From NCBI RefSeq assembly GCF_900092135.1, contig NZ_FMYF01000005.1, positions 124,001-188,000 on the forward strand: a stretch of 64,000 nucleotides of DNA. Direction: 5' to 3'. The translations under genes were made by a program, and so were the position numbers. This document shows positions 1 through 7,125 of the stretch, one piece after another. The DNA comes from Raineyella antarctica (GTDB lineage: Bacteria > Actinomycetota > Actinomycetes > Propionibacteriales > Propionibacteriaceae). The notes under the pieces were generated by a model. The model did no database searches and had not been told where the DNA came from. It saw only the letters and a program-made list of their open reading frames with translations. Every line of letters begins with the position of its first letter. Position 1 is the first letter of the stretch.

Positions 1-117
1 CCGGTTGGCCGGTACCACGGCGAGCGGGTCGTACGGGGTCCAGGCCAGGGAGAGCAGGGCGGTCAGCACGGTGCCGGCGACCAGGACCAGGCCGATGACC
101 AGGGCGGCACGCTTCAC
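1..117 (-). CDS. Peptide/nickel-type ABC transporter permease, DppC-like (N-terminus only)
   Basis: Only the first 39 codons lie in the window; the gene runs off the left edge. Translation from a GTG at 117-115 gives a short basic start (VKRAAL) followed by one hydrophobic segment of about 20 residues, then a PYDP segment typical of the first periplasm-facing loop of DppC/OppC permeases. The GTG overlaps the TGA of the preceding permease gene by four bases (GTGA), so the two are probably translationally coupled and form the two membrane subunits of one importer. The assignment rests mainly on context and the N-terminal pattern; no signature motif is visible in this fragment. Confidence 0.75.
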   Translation of the reverse strand, partial: MKRAALVIGLVLVAGTVLTALLSLAWTPYDPLAVVPANR

Positions 118-1097
118 CGGACCTGCCCCCGCTCGATCCGCAGCCGGGGATCCAGCAGCGCGTACGACATGTCCACCAGGGCGTTGATCGCCAGGACCGC
201 GACGACCAGCAGGAGCACGACACCCTGGACCACCATCAGGTCCCGCTGGGCCACGGCGTCCAGCAGGAGCCGGCCCAGGCCCGGTAGGGCGAAGACGGAC
301 TCGATGATGATCGCCCCGGCCAGCAGGGTGGCCAGCTGGAGGCCCACCACCGTGACCACCGAGAGCGACATGTTCCGCAGTCCGTGGCGCAGCAGGGCCT
401 GGACTGTCCGCCAGCCGCCGGCGCGGGCGGTCCGGTAGTAGTCCTCGTGCAGCACCTCGACGGTCGCGGATCGTACGTAGCGGGCCAGCACCGCCGACTG
501 CACCGCGGACAGGGCGACGACGGGCAGTACCAGGTGGCGGGCCCAGGGACCGAACCCGGCCGAGAGGGGGACGTAGCCGTTGGCCGGGAACCACCCCAAC
601 TGGACGGCGAAGACCAGCGAGGCCAGGATCCCGAGCCAGAAGCTGGGGACGGCCAGGCCGACCTGGCTCAGGGCCGACGCGAGGAAGCCGTCTGCGTGGC
701 GCCGCCGGACGGCGGCCCACATTCCCAGCGGGACCGCCACCAGCAGGGCGAGCACCATGGCCAGGCCGACCAGCCAGGAGGTAACGCCGAGGCGGGGCAG
801 TACTTGGTCGAGCACCGGCTGGCCGGTCAGGTAGGACCGGCCCAGGTCGAACCGCAGCAGTCCCGCGAACCAGGCGCCGTAGCGGACAGGCCACGGTCGG
901 TCCAGACCGAACTCCTGCTCCAGGCGGGCCACCGCCTCGGGGGTGGCCTGGACGCCGAGGACGACCTGTGCGACGTTGCCGGGCAGGGCCGAGGCGACCA
1001 GGAAGACCAGTAGGGAGGCCACCACGACACTGGCCACGAACACTCCGAGCCGCTGCAGCAGGCGCAGCGGCACGGAGAGGGGAACGCGAGGGGGCAC
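114..1097 (-). CDS. Peptide/nickel-type ABC transporter permease, DppB-like
   Basis: This 327-residue membrane protein has about six hydrophobic segments, the first at residues 12-36, and the usual length for DppB/OppB. The C-terminal half carries the conserved permease loop, with the ESVFALPGLGRLL signature followed by A-V-A-Q-R-D, which contacts the ATPase subunit. It would form half of the channel of an importer for peptides or similar solutes. It lies four bases downstream of the substrate-binding protein gene and overlaps the second permease by four bases, so all three are one minus-strand operon. The ATPase genes would lie beyond the left edge. The substrate cannot be read from the permease. 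Confidence 0.9.
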   Translation of the reverse strand: MPPRVPLSVPLRLLQRLGVFVASVVVASLLVFLVASALPGNVAQVVLGVQATPEAVARLEQEFGLDRPWPVRYGAWFAGLLRFDLGRSYLTGQPVLDQVLPRLGVTSWLVGLAMVLALLVAVPLGMWAAVRRRHADGFLASALSQVGLAVPSFWLGILASLVFAVQLGWFPANGYVPLSAGFGPWARHLVLPVVALSAVQSAVLARYVRSATVEVLHEDYYRTARAGGWRTVQALLRHGLRNMSLSVVTVVGLQLATLLAGAIIIESVFALPGLGRLLLDAVAQRDLMVVQGVVLLLVVAVLAINALVDMSYALLDPRLRIERGQVR

Positions 1098-1101
1098 CCC
1101 G

Positions 1102-2616
1102 TTAGCTTCCCACCGATGCCTTGGTCACGTCGAAACTGAGCGACGTGGCGTTGGCGTTGATGCCGCTCACATTGGGGGTCGTGACGACCAGGTTGGGGAG
1201 CAGGAACAGCCAGTCGGCGGCCGCGTCCCGGGACAGCACCCGGGCGGCCACGCGCTGGTCGTCGATGTACTCCTGCGGGGTGCCGGCGTCCGCGGCGGCC
1301 ATCAGCCGGCGGAACTCGGCGGAGTCGTAGTGCCAGTAGTACTCGGGATCGGCGAAGTTGACCATGTCGCGGGGCTCGACGTGCGCGACGATGGTCAGGT
1401 CGTAGTCGCTCTGGCGCATCACGACGTCGATCCAGCGGGCCGGGAACTCCAGCTCGTCGATCACCACGGTGACCCCGACGGCCGCGAGCTGGCTCTGGAT
1501 GAACTGGCCGGCGCCCTTGGCGTACGCCAGGGTGGGCAGCCGCATCCGCAGGGTCAGGCCACTCTCGTAGCCGGCTTCCTTGAGCAGCTGCTTGGCCTTG
1601 GCCGGATCGTACGGATACGCGCCACTGAGGTCCTCGTACCACGGGTCGGTCGGCGGGACCATCGAACCGATCAGCGTGCCCTTGCCGGCCCAGACCGAGT
1701 CGAGGAGGGCCTTGCGGTCGATCGCGTACGTGAGCGCCTGGCGCACCCGCGGGTCGGAGAGCGCCTTGTTGCGGTTGTTCATCCCGAGCACGACCTCGCC
1801 GTTGGTGGTGCCCTGGAGCACTGTGTACTTCTCGGGGTCGGAGAACCGGTCGAGGGCCTGCGGCGCCTGGACGTTGGAGATCACGTTGAGGTCGCCGGAG
1901 AGCATGGCGGAGTTCATCGCGGTGGCGTCGGAGAAGTAGCGGAAGGTGACGTTCTCCACCCGCGGCGGCGTGGCCCAGTACTTCGGGTTGCGGGCCAGGA
2001 CCACCTGCGACCCCTTGGTCCACTCATTCACCAGGTACGGACCCGAACCGGCCGGCGTGGCCGCCAGGTCACCGGCAGCCTGGGAATCGATCACGATCCC
2101 GGCGGTGGAACTCATGTTCCACAGCCAGCTGTTGGACGGACGCTTCAGGCTGACGACCAGGGTAGAGGGGTCCTTCGCCTGCACGTCCTGCACCACCGCC
2201 ATCTGGGTCCGCAGGACCGAGCTGGTGTCCGGTGACTTGATCCGGTCGAAGCTCCACTTCACGTCCGTGGCGGTCAGGCGACGCCCGGAGGCGAAGGTTG
2301 CCGCCGGGTCGAGTCGGAAGGTGTACGTACGACGGTCGGGGCTGACCTGCCACTCCTGGGCGAGGAGCCCGTGCAGGTTGCCGCTGCTGTCGACGCGCAC
2401 CAGGGTCTCGTACACGTTGTACAGGAGCACCTGCGGGATCGCGGCCGCATTGTTCTTCGTAGGATCCAGGGTCGGCGGCTCGGCCGTCGCCCCGATCACC
2501 AGACTGTTGGCCGGGACGTGGCCCCCCGAGGTGTCCTTCGCCTGTCCGGAACACCCGGCCAGCACGAGCGCCAGTCCGGTCACCCATGCCACGACAAACC
2601 CCAGCCGACGACGCAT
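1102..2616 (-). CDS. ABC transporter substrate-binding lipoprotein, SBP_bac_5 family
   Basis: A 504-residue extracellular solute-binding protein of the peptide/nickel class. The start at 2616 is chosen because it gives a proper lipoprotein signal peptide (MRRR, hydrophobic stretch, LVLAGC lipobox with Cys about 22) and has GGAGGTAGAGGTG upstream; an in-frame start 18 codons earlier would bury the signal. The mature protein shows the family pattern: A-E-P-P-T-L-D-P near the N-terminus, DVKWSFDRI, and a long C-terminal lobe. It would sit anchored on the outer face of the membrane and deliver ligand to the two permeases that follow within five bases. Ligand unknown; a peptide is plausible given the S58 peptidase gene upstream. 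Confidence 0.9.
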   Translation of the reverse strand: MRRRLGFVVAWVTGLALVLAGCSGQAKDTSGGHVPANSLVIGATAEPPTLDPTKNNAAAIPQVLLYNVYETLVRVDSSGNLHGLLAQEWQVSPDRRTYTFRLDPAATFASGRRLTATDVKWSFDRIKSPDTSSVLRTQMAVVQDVQAKDPSTLVVSLKRPSNSWLWNMSSTAGIVIDSQAAGDLAATPAGSGPYLVNEWTKGSQVVLARNPKYWATPPRVENVTFRYFSDATAMNSAMLSGDLNVISNVQAPQALDRFSDPEKYTVLQGTTNGEVVLGMNNRNKALSDPRVRQALTYAIDRKALLDSVWAGKGTLIGSMVPPTDPWYEDLSGAYPYDPAKAKQLLKEAGYESGLTLRMRLPTLAYAKGAGQFIQSQLAAVGVTVVIDELEFPARWIDVVMRQSDYDLTIVAHVEPRDMVNFADPEYYWHYDSAEFRRLMAAADAGTPQEYIDDQRVAARVLSRDAAADWLFLLPNLVVTTPNVSGINANATSLSFDVTKASVGS

Positions 2617-2802
2617 GCCCACCTCTACCTCCGGTCCCGGGACCTCCGAGTACCGGGGACATCTTCCCACGCGCAGACGTCCGTCCGCGTGACGAACCAG
2701 ACGGGTGACTCCCGTGGCGCGACGTTGCCACGCCGGCCGGGATCCCGCGGACGATGCGCGACGGGCCCAGCCGCGAACCGCTCCTGTCGCTCCGGGACTG
2801 TG

Positions 2803-3801
2803 TCAGCGGACTCCGTGGACGAGGTCGGCGTACGCCCGCCAGTCCCCGACCGACTCGGCCGACAGCACCGCGGCCAGGCAGGCCTCGGCCACCATGTCCG
2901 CGGCGGCGGCAAGCAACTCGTACAGCTGCATCCGGCGGGACAGGTCGTCGACGCCGAGCGGCTCCCGACCGGAGGCCAGGCAGAAGATCGTGTCGCCGTC
3001 GAACATCGAGTGCACCGGCCGGATGGCCCGGGCCAGCCCGTCGTGGCCGACCTGGGCCAGCTTCGTGGCCTGGGGCTTCGTCAGCACCGCATCGGTCAGC
3101 ACGACGCCGATGGTGGTGTTCAGGGGCGGGATGTGTCGCCGCCGCTCCTCGACCAGGACCGCGACCTCGGCAGCCGTGGGCGTCGGCAGCCGACGGGCCG
3201 TGTCGGCCCACAGCCGGCCGGATGGGTCCGCAGCGGAACCGACCGAGTTGACCACCATCGCCGCCGCGACCCGGTGCGGACCCACGACAGTCTCGGCATA
3301 GCCGAAGCCGCCCTTCAGCCCTCCGGAGGCCGCTCCGGTGCCGCCACCGACGTTCCCCATCGCCGGGATCGGCTCCCCTGTGGCCGCCGCCCGCTCGGCG
3401 GCCGCCACGGCGGCCCGCCCGAATCCGTCGTCCGGGCGGTGCGAGATGTCCCCACCCCGGCCCAGGTCGAAGACCACCGCGGCGGGGACGATCGGCACGA
3501 CAGCAGTTCGCTGGGGCCCCCCGATGATCCGGACGGGGTAGCCGATCCCCCGCTCCTCCAGGGCCTGCATCACCCCGTCGGCGGCGGCCAGGCCGTAGGC
3601 GCTTCCACCGGTGAGGACCACGGCGTGGACCTGCTCCATCGAGGCCACCGGCGAGAGCAGGTCGGTCTCACGGGTGCCCGGGCCGCCGCCGCGCACGTCC
3701 ACGCCACCGACCGCTCCCGCACCGGCGAGGACGACAGTGGTCCCGGTCAGCCATCCCTCGCCTGCTGCCGTGTGGTGCCCGATGGAGAAGCCTGGGATCA
3801 T
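2803..3801 (-). CDS. P1/S58-family peptidase (DmpA/NylC-like N-terminal nucleophile hydrolase)
   Basis: A 332-residue protein of the DmpA/NylC superfamily: aminopeptidases and amide hydrolases made as a single chain that cleaves itself to expose an N-terminal nucleophile. Visible marks are the N-terminal IPGFSIGHH, the glycine-rich VVLTGGSAYGL (61-71) and GNVGGGTGA (149-157), and PLNTTIGVV (226-234), where family knowledge places autocleavage between Asn228 and Thr229, making Thr229 the nucleophile. The substrate is probably a small peptide or amide. It is on the same strand as, and 186 bases before, the peptide-type transporter genes, so a shared role in peptide use is possible but not shown. 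No signal peptide, so cytoplasmic. Confidence 0.85.
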   Translation of the reverse strand: MIPGFSIGHHTAAGEGWLTGTTVVLAGAGAVGGVDVRGGGPGTRETDLLSPVASMEQVHAVVLTGGSAYGLAAADGVMQALEERGIGYPVRIIGGPQRTAVVPIVPAAVVFDLGRGGDISHRPDDGFGRAAVAAAERAAATGEPIPAMGNVGGGTGAASGGLKGGFGYAETVVGPHRVAAAMVVNSVGSAADPSGRLWADTARRLPTPTAAEVAVLVEERRRHIPPLNTTIGVVLTDAVLTKPQATKLAQVGHDGLARAIRPVHSMFDGDTIFCLASGREPLGVDDLSRRMQLYELLAAAADMVAEACLAAVLSAESVGDWRAYADLVHGVR

Positions 3802-3851
3802 GAGTCCACGCTAGGGCCGGCGACCCCGCCATGGGGCCCGCGGGGCTCGAT

Positions 3852-3881
3852 TTGCATTCCCTCCGAGCGCCGGACTATAGT
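3852..3881 (+). promoter_or_regulatory. Sigma70-type promoter of the first initiator tRNA gene
   Basis: TTGCAT (3852-3857), an 18-base spacer, then TATAGT (3876-3881), ending 16 bases before the tRNA. The second tRNA copy keeps the TATAGT (4111-4116) but has no recognisable -35 element at the matching distance, so the two copies may differ in strength. Confidence 0.65.
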
Positions 3882-3897
3882 TTCATCTTGTCGCCGA

Positions 3898-3974
3898 CGC
3901 GGGGTGGAGCAGCTCGGTAGCTCGCTGGGCTCATAACCCAGAGGTCGCAGGTTCAAATCCTGCCCCCGCCACCA
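3898..3974 (+). tRNA. tRNA-fMet (initiator, anticodon CAT), copy 1
   Basis: A 77-base cloverleaf with encoded CCA. Anticodon arm CTGGG-CTCATAA-CCCAG gives anticodon CAT and the three consecutive G:C pairs that mark initiator tRNA. T arm GCAGG-TTCAAAT-CCTGC. The acceptor stem CGCGGGG pairs with CCCCGCC except at position 1:72, where C faces C; an unpaired 1:72 is a second initiator hallmark, usually C:A or C:U. Confidence 0.95.
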
Positions 3975-3993
3975 AGGCGGTTGCGACACCGCA

Positions 3994-4031
3994 CAGTCAG
4001 GGCCGGTTCCTTCGGGAGCCGGCCCTGACTG
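3994..4031 (+). terminator. Terminator hairpin after tRNA-fMet copy 1
   Basis: CAGTCAGGGCCGG (3994-4006) pairs perfectly with CCGGCCCTGACTG (4019-4031). The stem can extend inward through GGTTCC/GGAGCC around a TTCG loop. It is followed by CTTTGTT, a weak T-rich tail. Confidence 0.75.
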
Positions 4032-4132
4032 CTTTGTTCCGGGCCCAGCCCCTCCCGCCGCCTGACCGTCCACCGCCGCCCGAGCGGTAAGGGGGCCGCC
4101 CGATCTGGGCTATAGTCTCCTCTTGTCGCCGA

Positions 4133-4209
4133 CGCGGGGTGGAGCAGCTCGGTAGCTCGCTGGGCTCATAACCCAGAGGTCGCAGGTTCAAATCCTGCCC
4201 CCGCCACCA
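4133..4209 (+). tRNA. tRNA-fMet (initiator, anticodon CAT), copy 2
   Basis: Identical in sequence to copy 1 over all 77 bases including the encoded CCA, with the same C1:C72 mismatch and G:C-rich anticodon stem. It lies 235 bases downstream with its own -10 box and hairpin. Confidence 0.95.
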
Positions 4210-4230
4210 AGGCGGTTGCGACACCGCACA

Positions 4231-4263
4231 GTCAGGGCCGGTTCCTTCGGAGCCGGCCCTGAC
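4231..4263 (+). terminator. Terminator hairpin after tRNA-fMet copy 2
   Basis: GTCAGGGCCGG (4231-4241) pairs with CCGGCCCTGAC (4253-4263), loop one base shorter than in copy 1. Poor T tract. The M16 peptidase gene starts about 100 bases downstream, so some readthrough is possible. Confidence 0.6.
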
Positions 4264-4361
4264 GCATGAAAAGGGCAGCGGGCATGGCTCGAGGGCCGCC
4301 ACGGGAAGAACATTCGCCAACCTCTGCCACGGAATGGCGCGGATGTGGTGGGATGCAGGGT

Positions 4362-5645
4362 ATGGCCAGACCCTCCGTGCACCTCGACTACCCGGTCCAC
4401 GAGCGCACGCTGGACAACGGTCTAAGGGTCGTCGTCAGCCCCGACCCGGCCACTCCCTCGGTCGCCGTCAACATCTGGTACGACGTCGGCTCGCGCCACG
4501 AGGTCAGCCGACGCACCGGTTTCGCGCACCTGTTCGAGCACCTGATGTTCCAGGGCTCGGCGCACGTGGAACCGGCCCAGCACATCGCGATCCTGGAGGC
4601 GGCCGGCGCGCGGGCCAACGCCACCACGTCCTTCGACCGGACGAACTACTACGAGAGCGGGCCCGCCGGGCTGCTCGACCTGGCCCTCTGGCTCGAGGCC
4701 GACCGCCTCGGGACGCTGCCCACCGCGCTCGACCAGGCGAACCTGGACAACCAGCGCGAGGTGGTCAAGGAGGAGAAGCGCCAGCGGTACGACAACGTGC
4801 CGTACGGGGACACCCTCCAGCACCTGCTCGCCTTGGCGTTCCCGGCCGGGCACCCGTACTCGCACCCGACCATCGGCTCGATGGAGGACCTCGACGCGGC
4901 ATCCCTGGACGATGTCCGTACCTTCTTCGAGACCCACTACATGCCGAACAACGCGGTGCTCACGATCGTCGGCGACGTCACCCCCGACCAGGCCTGGGCC
5001 CGTGCCGAGCGGTACTTCTCCCCCATCGCGGCCCGCACCCAGCCGCCGCGGCGTACGACCCCGCCCCTGCCGGCACTGACCGGCAGTCCGCGGACCGAGC
5101 TGGAGCAGCCGGTCCCCTCCGATGCGGTGTACCTGTGCTGGCGGCTGCCGGCCATGGACAGCCGGGCGTACGATGCGCTGCGGTTGGCCTTCGACGTGCT
5201 CGGCGACGGGCAGACCTCCCGGCTCTACCGGGCCCTGGTCCGAGACAGCGACCTGGCCGAGTCTGCCGACAGCGGCACCCTCGGCCTGATCGACGGAACG
5301 TCGTTGGGCTTCGTCGTAGCCCGCGCGCGCGACGAGACCACCGCCGAGCAGCTGGAAGCTGCCCTGCGCGAGCATGTCGCCCTCTTCCTGGCCGAGGGCC
5401 CGACCGCCGATGAGCTCACCCGGGCCCGGGCCCAGCACGAGCGCGTGACACTGCAGAACCTGGCTGCCCTCGCCAACCGGGCCGACCTGCTGTCGGGCTA
5501 CACCGTGCTCTGCGACAACCCGGAGCTGGTCAACCAGCGCCTGGCACAGGTGCTGGGCCTGACGGACACCGACGTGGTCCTCACCTCGCAGTACCTGCTC
5601 CGACTGGAGAACTGCGCCACCCTCGTCTACCACTCGACCCTCTGA
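4362..5645 (+). CDS. M16-family zinc peptidase, catalytic subunit
   Basis: A 427-residue pitrilysin/processing-peptidase-like protein. The inverted zinc motif HxxEH is present as HLFEH at residues 56-60 (H56, E59 catalytic, H60), and the third ligand probably lies in the ENxxxE-type helix around NQREVVKEEK (about 129-138). The N-terminal LDNGLRVVV strand and the DVGSRHE turn are typical of M16B. The start at 4362 gives MARPSV; in-frame ATGs at 4353 and 4266 would only add non-conserved sequence and one lies in the tRNA terminator. The gene is followed 14 bases later by a second M16 gene without the zinc motif, the common two-gene arrangement for a heterodimeric M16B peptidase. No signal peptide, so probably cytoplasmic; substrate unknown. 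Confidence 0.9.
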   Translation: MARPSVHLDYPVHERTLDNGLRVVVSPDPATPSVAVNIWYDVGSRHEVSRRTGFAHLFEHLMFQGSAHVEPAQHIAILEAAGARANATTSFDRTNYYESGPAGLLDLALWLEADRLGTLPTALDQANLDNQREVVKEEKRQRYDNVPYGDTLQHLLALAFPAGHPYSHPTIGSMEDLDAASLDDVRTFFETHYMPNNAVLTIVGDVTPDQAWARAERYFSPIAARTQPPRRTTPPLPALTGSPRTELEQPVPSDAVYLCWRLPAMDSRAYDALRLAFDVLGDGQTSRLYRALVRDSDLAESADSGTLGLIDGTSLGFVVARARDETTAEQLEAALREHVALFLAEGPTADELTRARAQHERVTLQNLAALANRADLLSGYTVLCDNPELVNQRLAQVLGLTDTDVVLTSQYLLRLENCATLVYHSTL

Positions 5646-5659
5646 ACGGGATGCTGCCG

Positions 5660-7039
5660 ATGAGTTCCGACTTCCTGCTGCGACCGCTGCCGGAGCGACC
5701 CGCGCTGTCCGAAGCGGCACCGTGGCAGTACCCGCTGCCCACCGACCGCTACCTGGACAACGGGATGCGGGTGGTGGTCCACCACCTACCCGGCCAGCAC
5801 ATCGTCTCGGGTTGCGTGGTGGTCGAGCTGCCCCTCAGCAGCGAGCCGCGACACCTGGAGGGCATCGCCACCATCACCGCCCGCTGCATGGACGAGGGGA
5901 CGGCCACCCACCCCGGCACCGGCTATGCCGAGGAGCTGGCCAGCGAGGGGGCCGCGCTCTCCCTGGCCGTGGGGCAGGCGGGCCTGCAGGTGTTCCTGGA
6001 CGCCCCGGTCTCCCGGATGGACCGGGCGCTCGCGCTGTTCGCAGAGGCCCTGGTCCGCCCCACGCTCGCGGCCGAGGACATCGAGCGCCATGTGGACCTC
6101 AGGCTCGCCGAGATCGAGCAACTGCTCTCCCGGCCGACCTCCTTCACGCCGATCCTGCTGCGCGCCGTGGTCTTCGAGCCGACCAACCGGGCCCAGCGCC
6201 TCATCGGTGGCAACCGGGCGTGCCTGGCGAACATCCGCCCCGACGACGTCTGGGCCTTCCACGGCACCCACCTCGACCCCACCCGGGCCACCCTCGTACT
6301 CGGCGGTGACTTCAGCCGCAACGACCCGATGCCGCTGATCGAGTCGGTCTTCGGTCCGTGGCGCGGGATCGGCCTGCCGCCCGCCGCCCACCCCATGCCC
6401 ACCCCCGGACCGCCGCGCATCGTGCTCGCCGACCGGCCCGGCGCCGTGCAGGCGAACATCGCCCTCGGCGGCATCGGCCCGGACCGCCTCGACCCGGACT
6501 GGGCCGACCTCAAGGTGGCCACCCACGCCGTCGGCGGCGCCTTCTGGAGCCGGCTGAACCGGGTGCTGCGCGAGGAGCGAGGCTTCACGTACGGCATCTC
6601 GATGGGGATGCTGCCCTTCCGCCGCGGCGGTGCGTTCAACGTCGCCTCCAGCTTCCGGACCGACGTCGCAGCGGCAGCGCTGGACGAGGCACGGGGCCTG
6701 ATGTCGCTGGAGGACGCCCCACTGACGGCGGACGAGGTGACCGACGCCGTGTCCTACGCCACCGGTCTGGCTCCGCTGGGCTTCGCCACCGCACGGGGGG
6801 TGGTCGACCAGACCGCTTCCAACGTCCTCAACGGGCTCCCGCTGGGCCACGTCAACGACCACCTGGCCCGGTTGCGGGCGGTCACCCCGGAATCGGCCAC
6901 CCGGGCCTACACCGTGATGGCCGACCCCGCCCGGATAAGCATCGTCGTCGCCGGCGACGCGGAGTTGCTGTTGGACCCGCTGTCCGACATCGGGCTGGTC
7001 CCCGACGAGGTGGTGCACCCAGAGGACATCGTCGGCTAG
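5660..7039 (+). CDS. M16-family peptidase homologue without the zinc motif (partner subunit)
   Basis: A 459-residue M16 protein with the same N-terminal fold pattern (YLDNGMRVVVHHLPG) and the family's second-domain elements, but the position expected to hold HxxEH reads ATITARCMDEG, so it cannot bind zinc in the usual way. In the C-terminal half, LREERGFTYGIS is the R/Y pair region that in two-subunit M16B enzymes supplies substrate-binding residues to the catalytic partner. The start at 5660 is preferred over 5651 because GGG at 5648-5650 is then correctly spaced. It lies 14 bases after the catalytic gene, so the two are cotranscribed and likely form one active site. Confidence 0.85.
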   Translation: MSSDFLLRPLPERPALSEAAPWQYPLPTDRYLDNGMRVVVHHLPGQHIVSGCVVVELPLSSEPRHLEGIATITARCMDEGTATHPGTGYAEELASEGAALSLAVGQAGLQVFLDAPVSRMDRALALFAEALVRPTLAAEDIERHVDLRLAEIEQLLSRPTSFTPILLRAVVFEPTNRAQRLIGGNRACLANIRPDDVWAFHGTHLDPTRATLVLGGDFSRNDPMPLIESVFGPWRGIGLPPAAHPMPTPGPPRIVLADRPGAVQANIALGGIGPDRLDPDWADLKVATHAVGGAFWSRLNRVLREERGFTYGISMGMLPFRRGGAFNVASSFRTDVAAAALDEARGLMSLEDAPLTADEVTDAVSYATGLAPLGFATARGVVDQTASNVLNGLPLGHVNDHLARLRAVTPESATRAYTVMADPARISIVVAGDAELLLDPLSDIGLVPDEVVHPEDIVG

Positions 7040-7056
7040 TCGCCGGACCGTACGAC

Positions 7057-7094
7057 GAGAGGGCCGGTCGGGGTCTTCCCCGACCGGCCCTCTC
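7057..7094. terminator. Bidirectional terminator between the M16 operon and the UPF0182 gene
   Basis: A perfect 17-base-pair stem: GAGAGGGCCGGTCGGGG (7057-7073), loop TCTT, CCCCGACCGGCCCTCTC (7078-7094). It sits between two convergent genes, 17 bases after one stop and 31 bases from the other. Confidence 0.8.
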
Positions 7095-7125
7095 GCCGTT
7101 GCCCGGTGGCCCGGGCGTGGACGGT

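Larger units (their letters stand above)
3875..4263 (+). repeat. Tandem duplication of an initiator tRNA unit (-10 box, tRNA, terminator)
   Basis: Two near-identical units of about 155 bases, 3875-4029 and 4110-4263, offset by 235 bases. Identity starts at CTATAGT, covers the short leader TCTTGTCGCCGACG, the whole tRNA and the hairpin after it. The only differences I see are in the leader (TTCA versus CTCC) and one G missing from the second hairpin loop. The 80 bases between them are unrelated to the flanks. Confidence 0.9.

Noticed and set aside
3875..4263. Attachment-site duplication flanking an integrated element at the tRNA genes
   Set aside because: Only about 80 bases lie between the two units, with no integrase or element genes; each copy has a complete tRNA and terminator.
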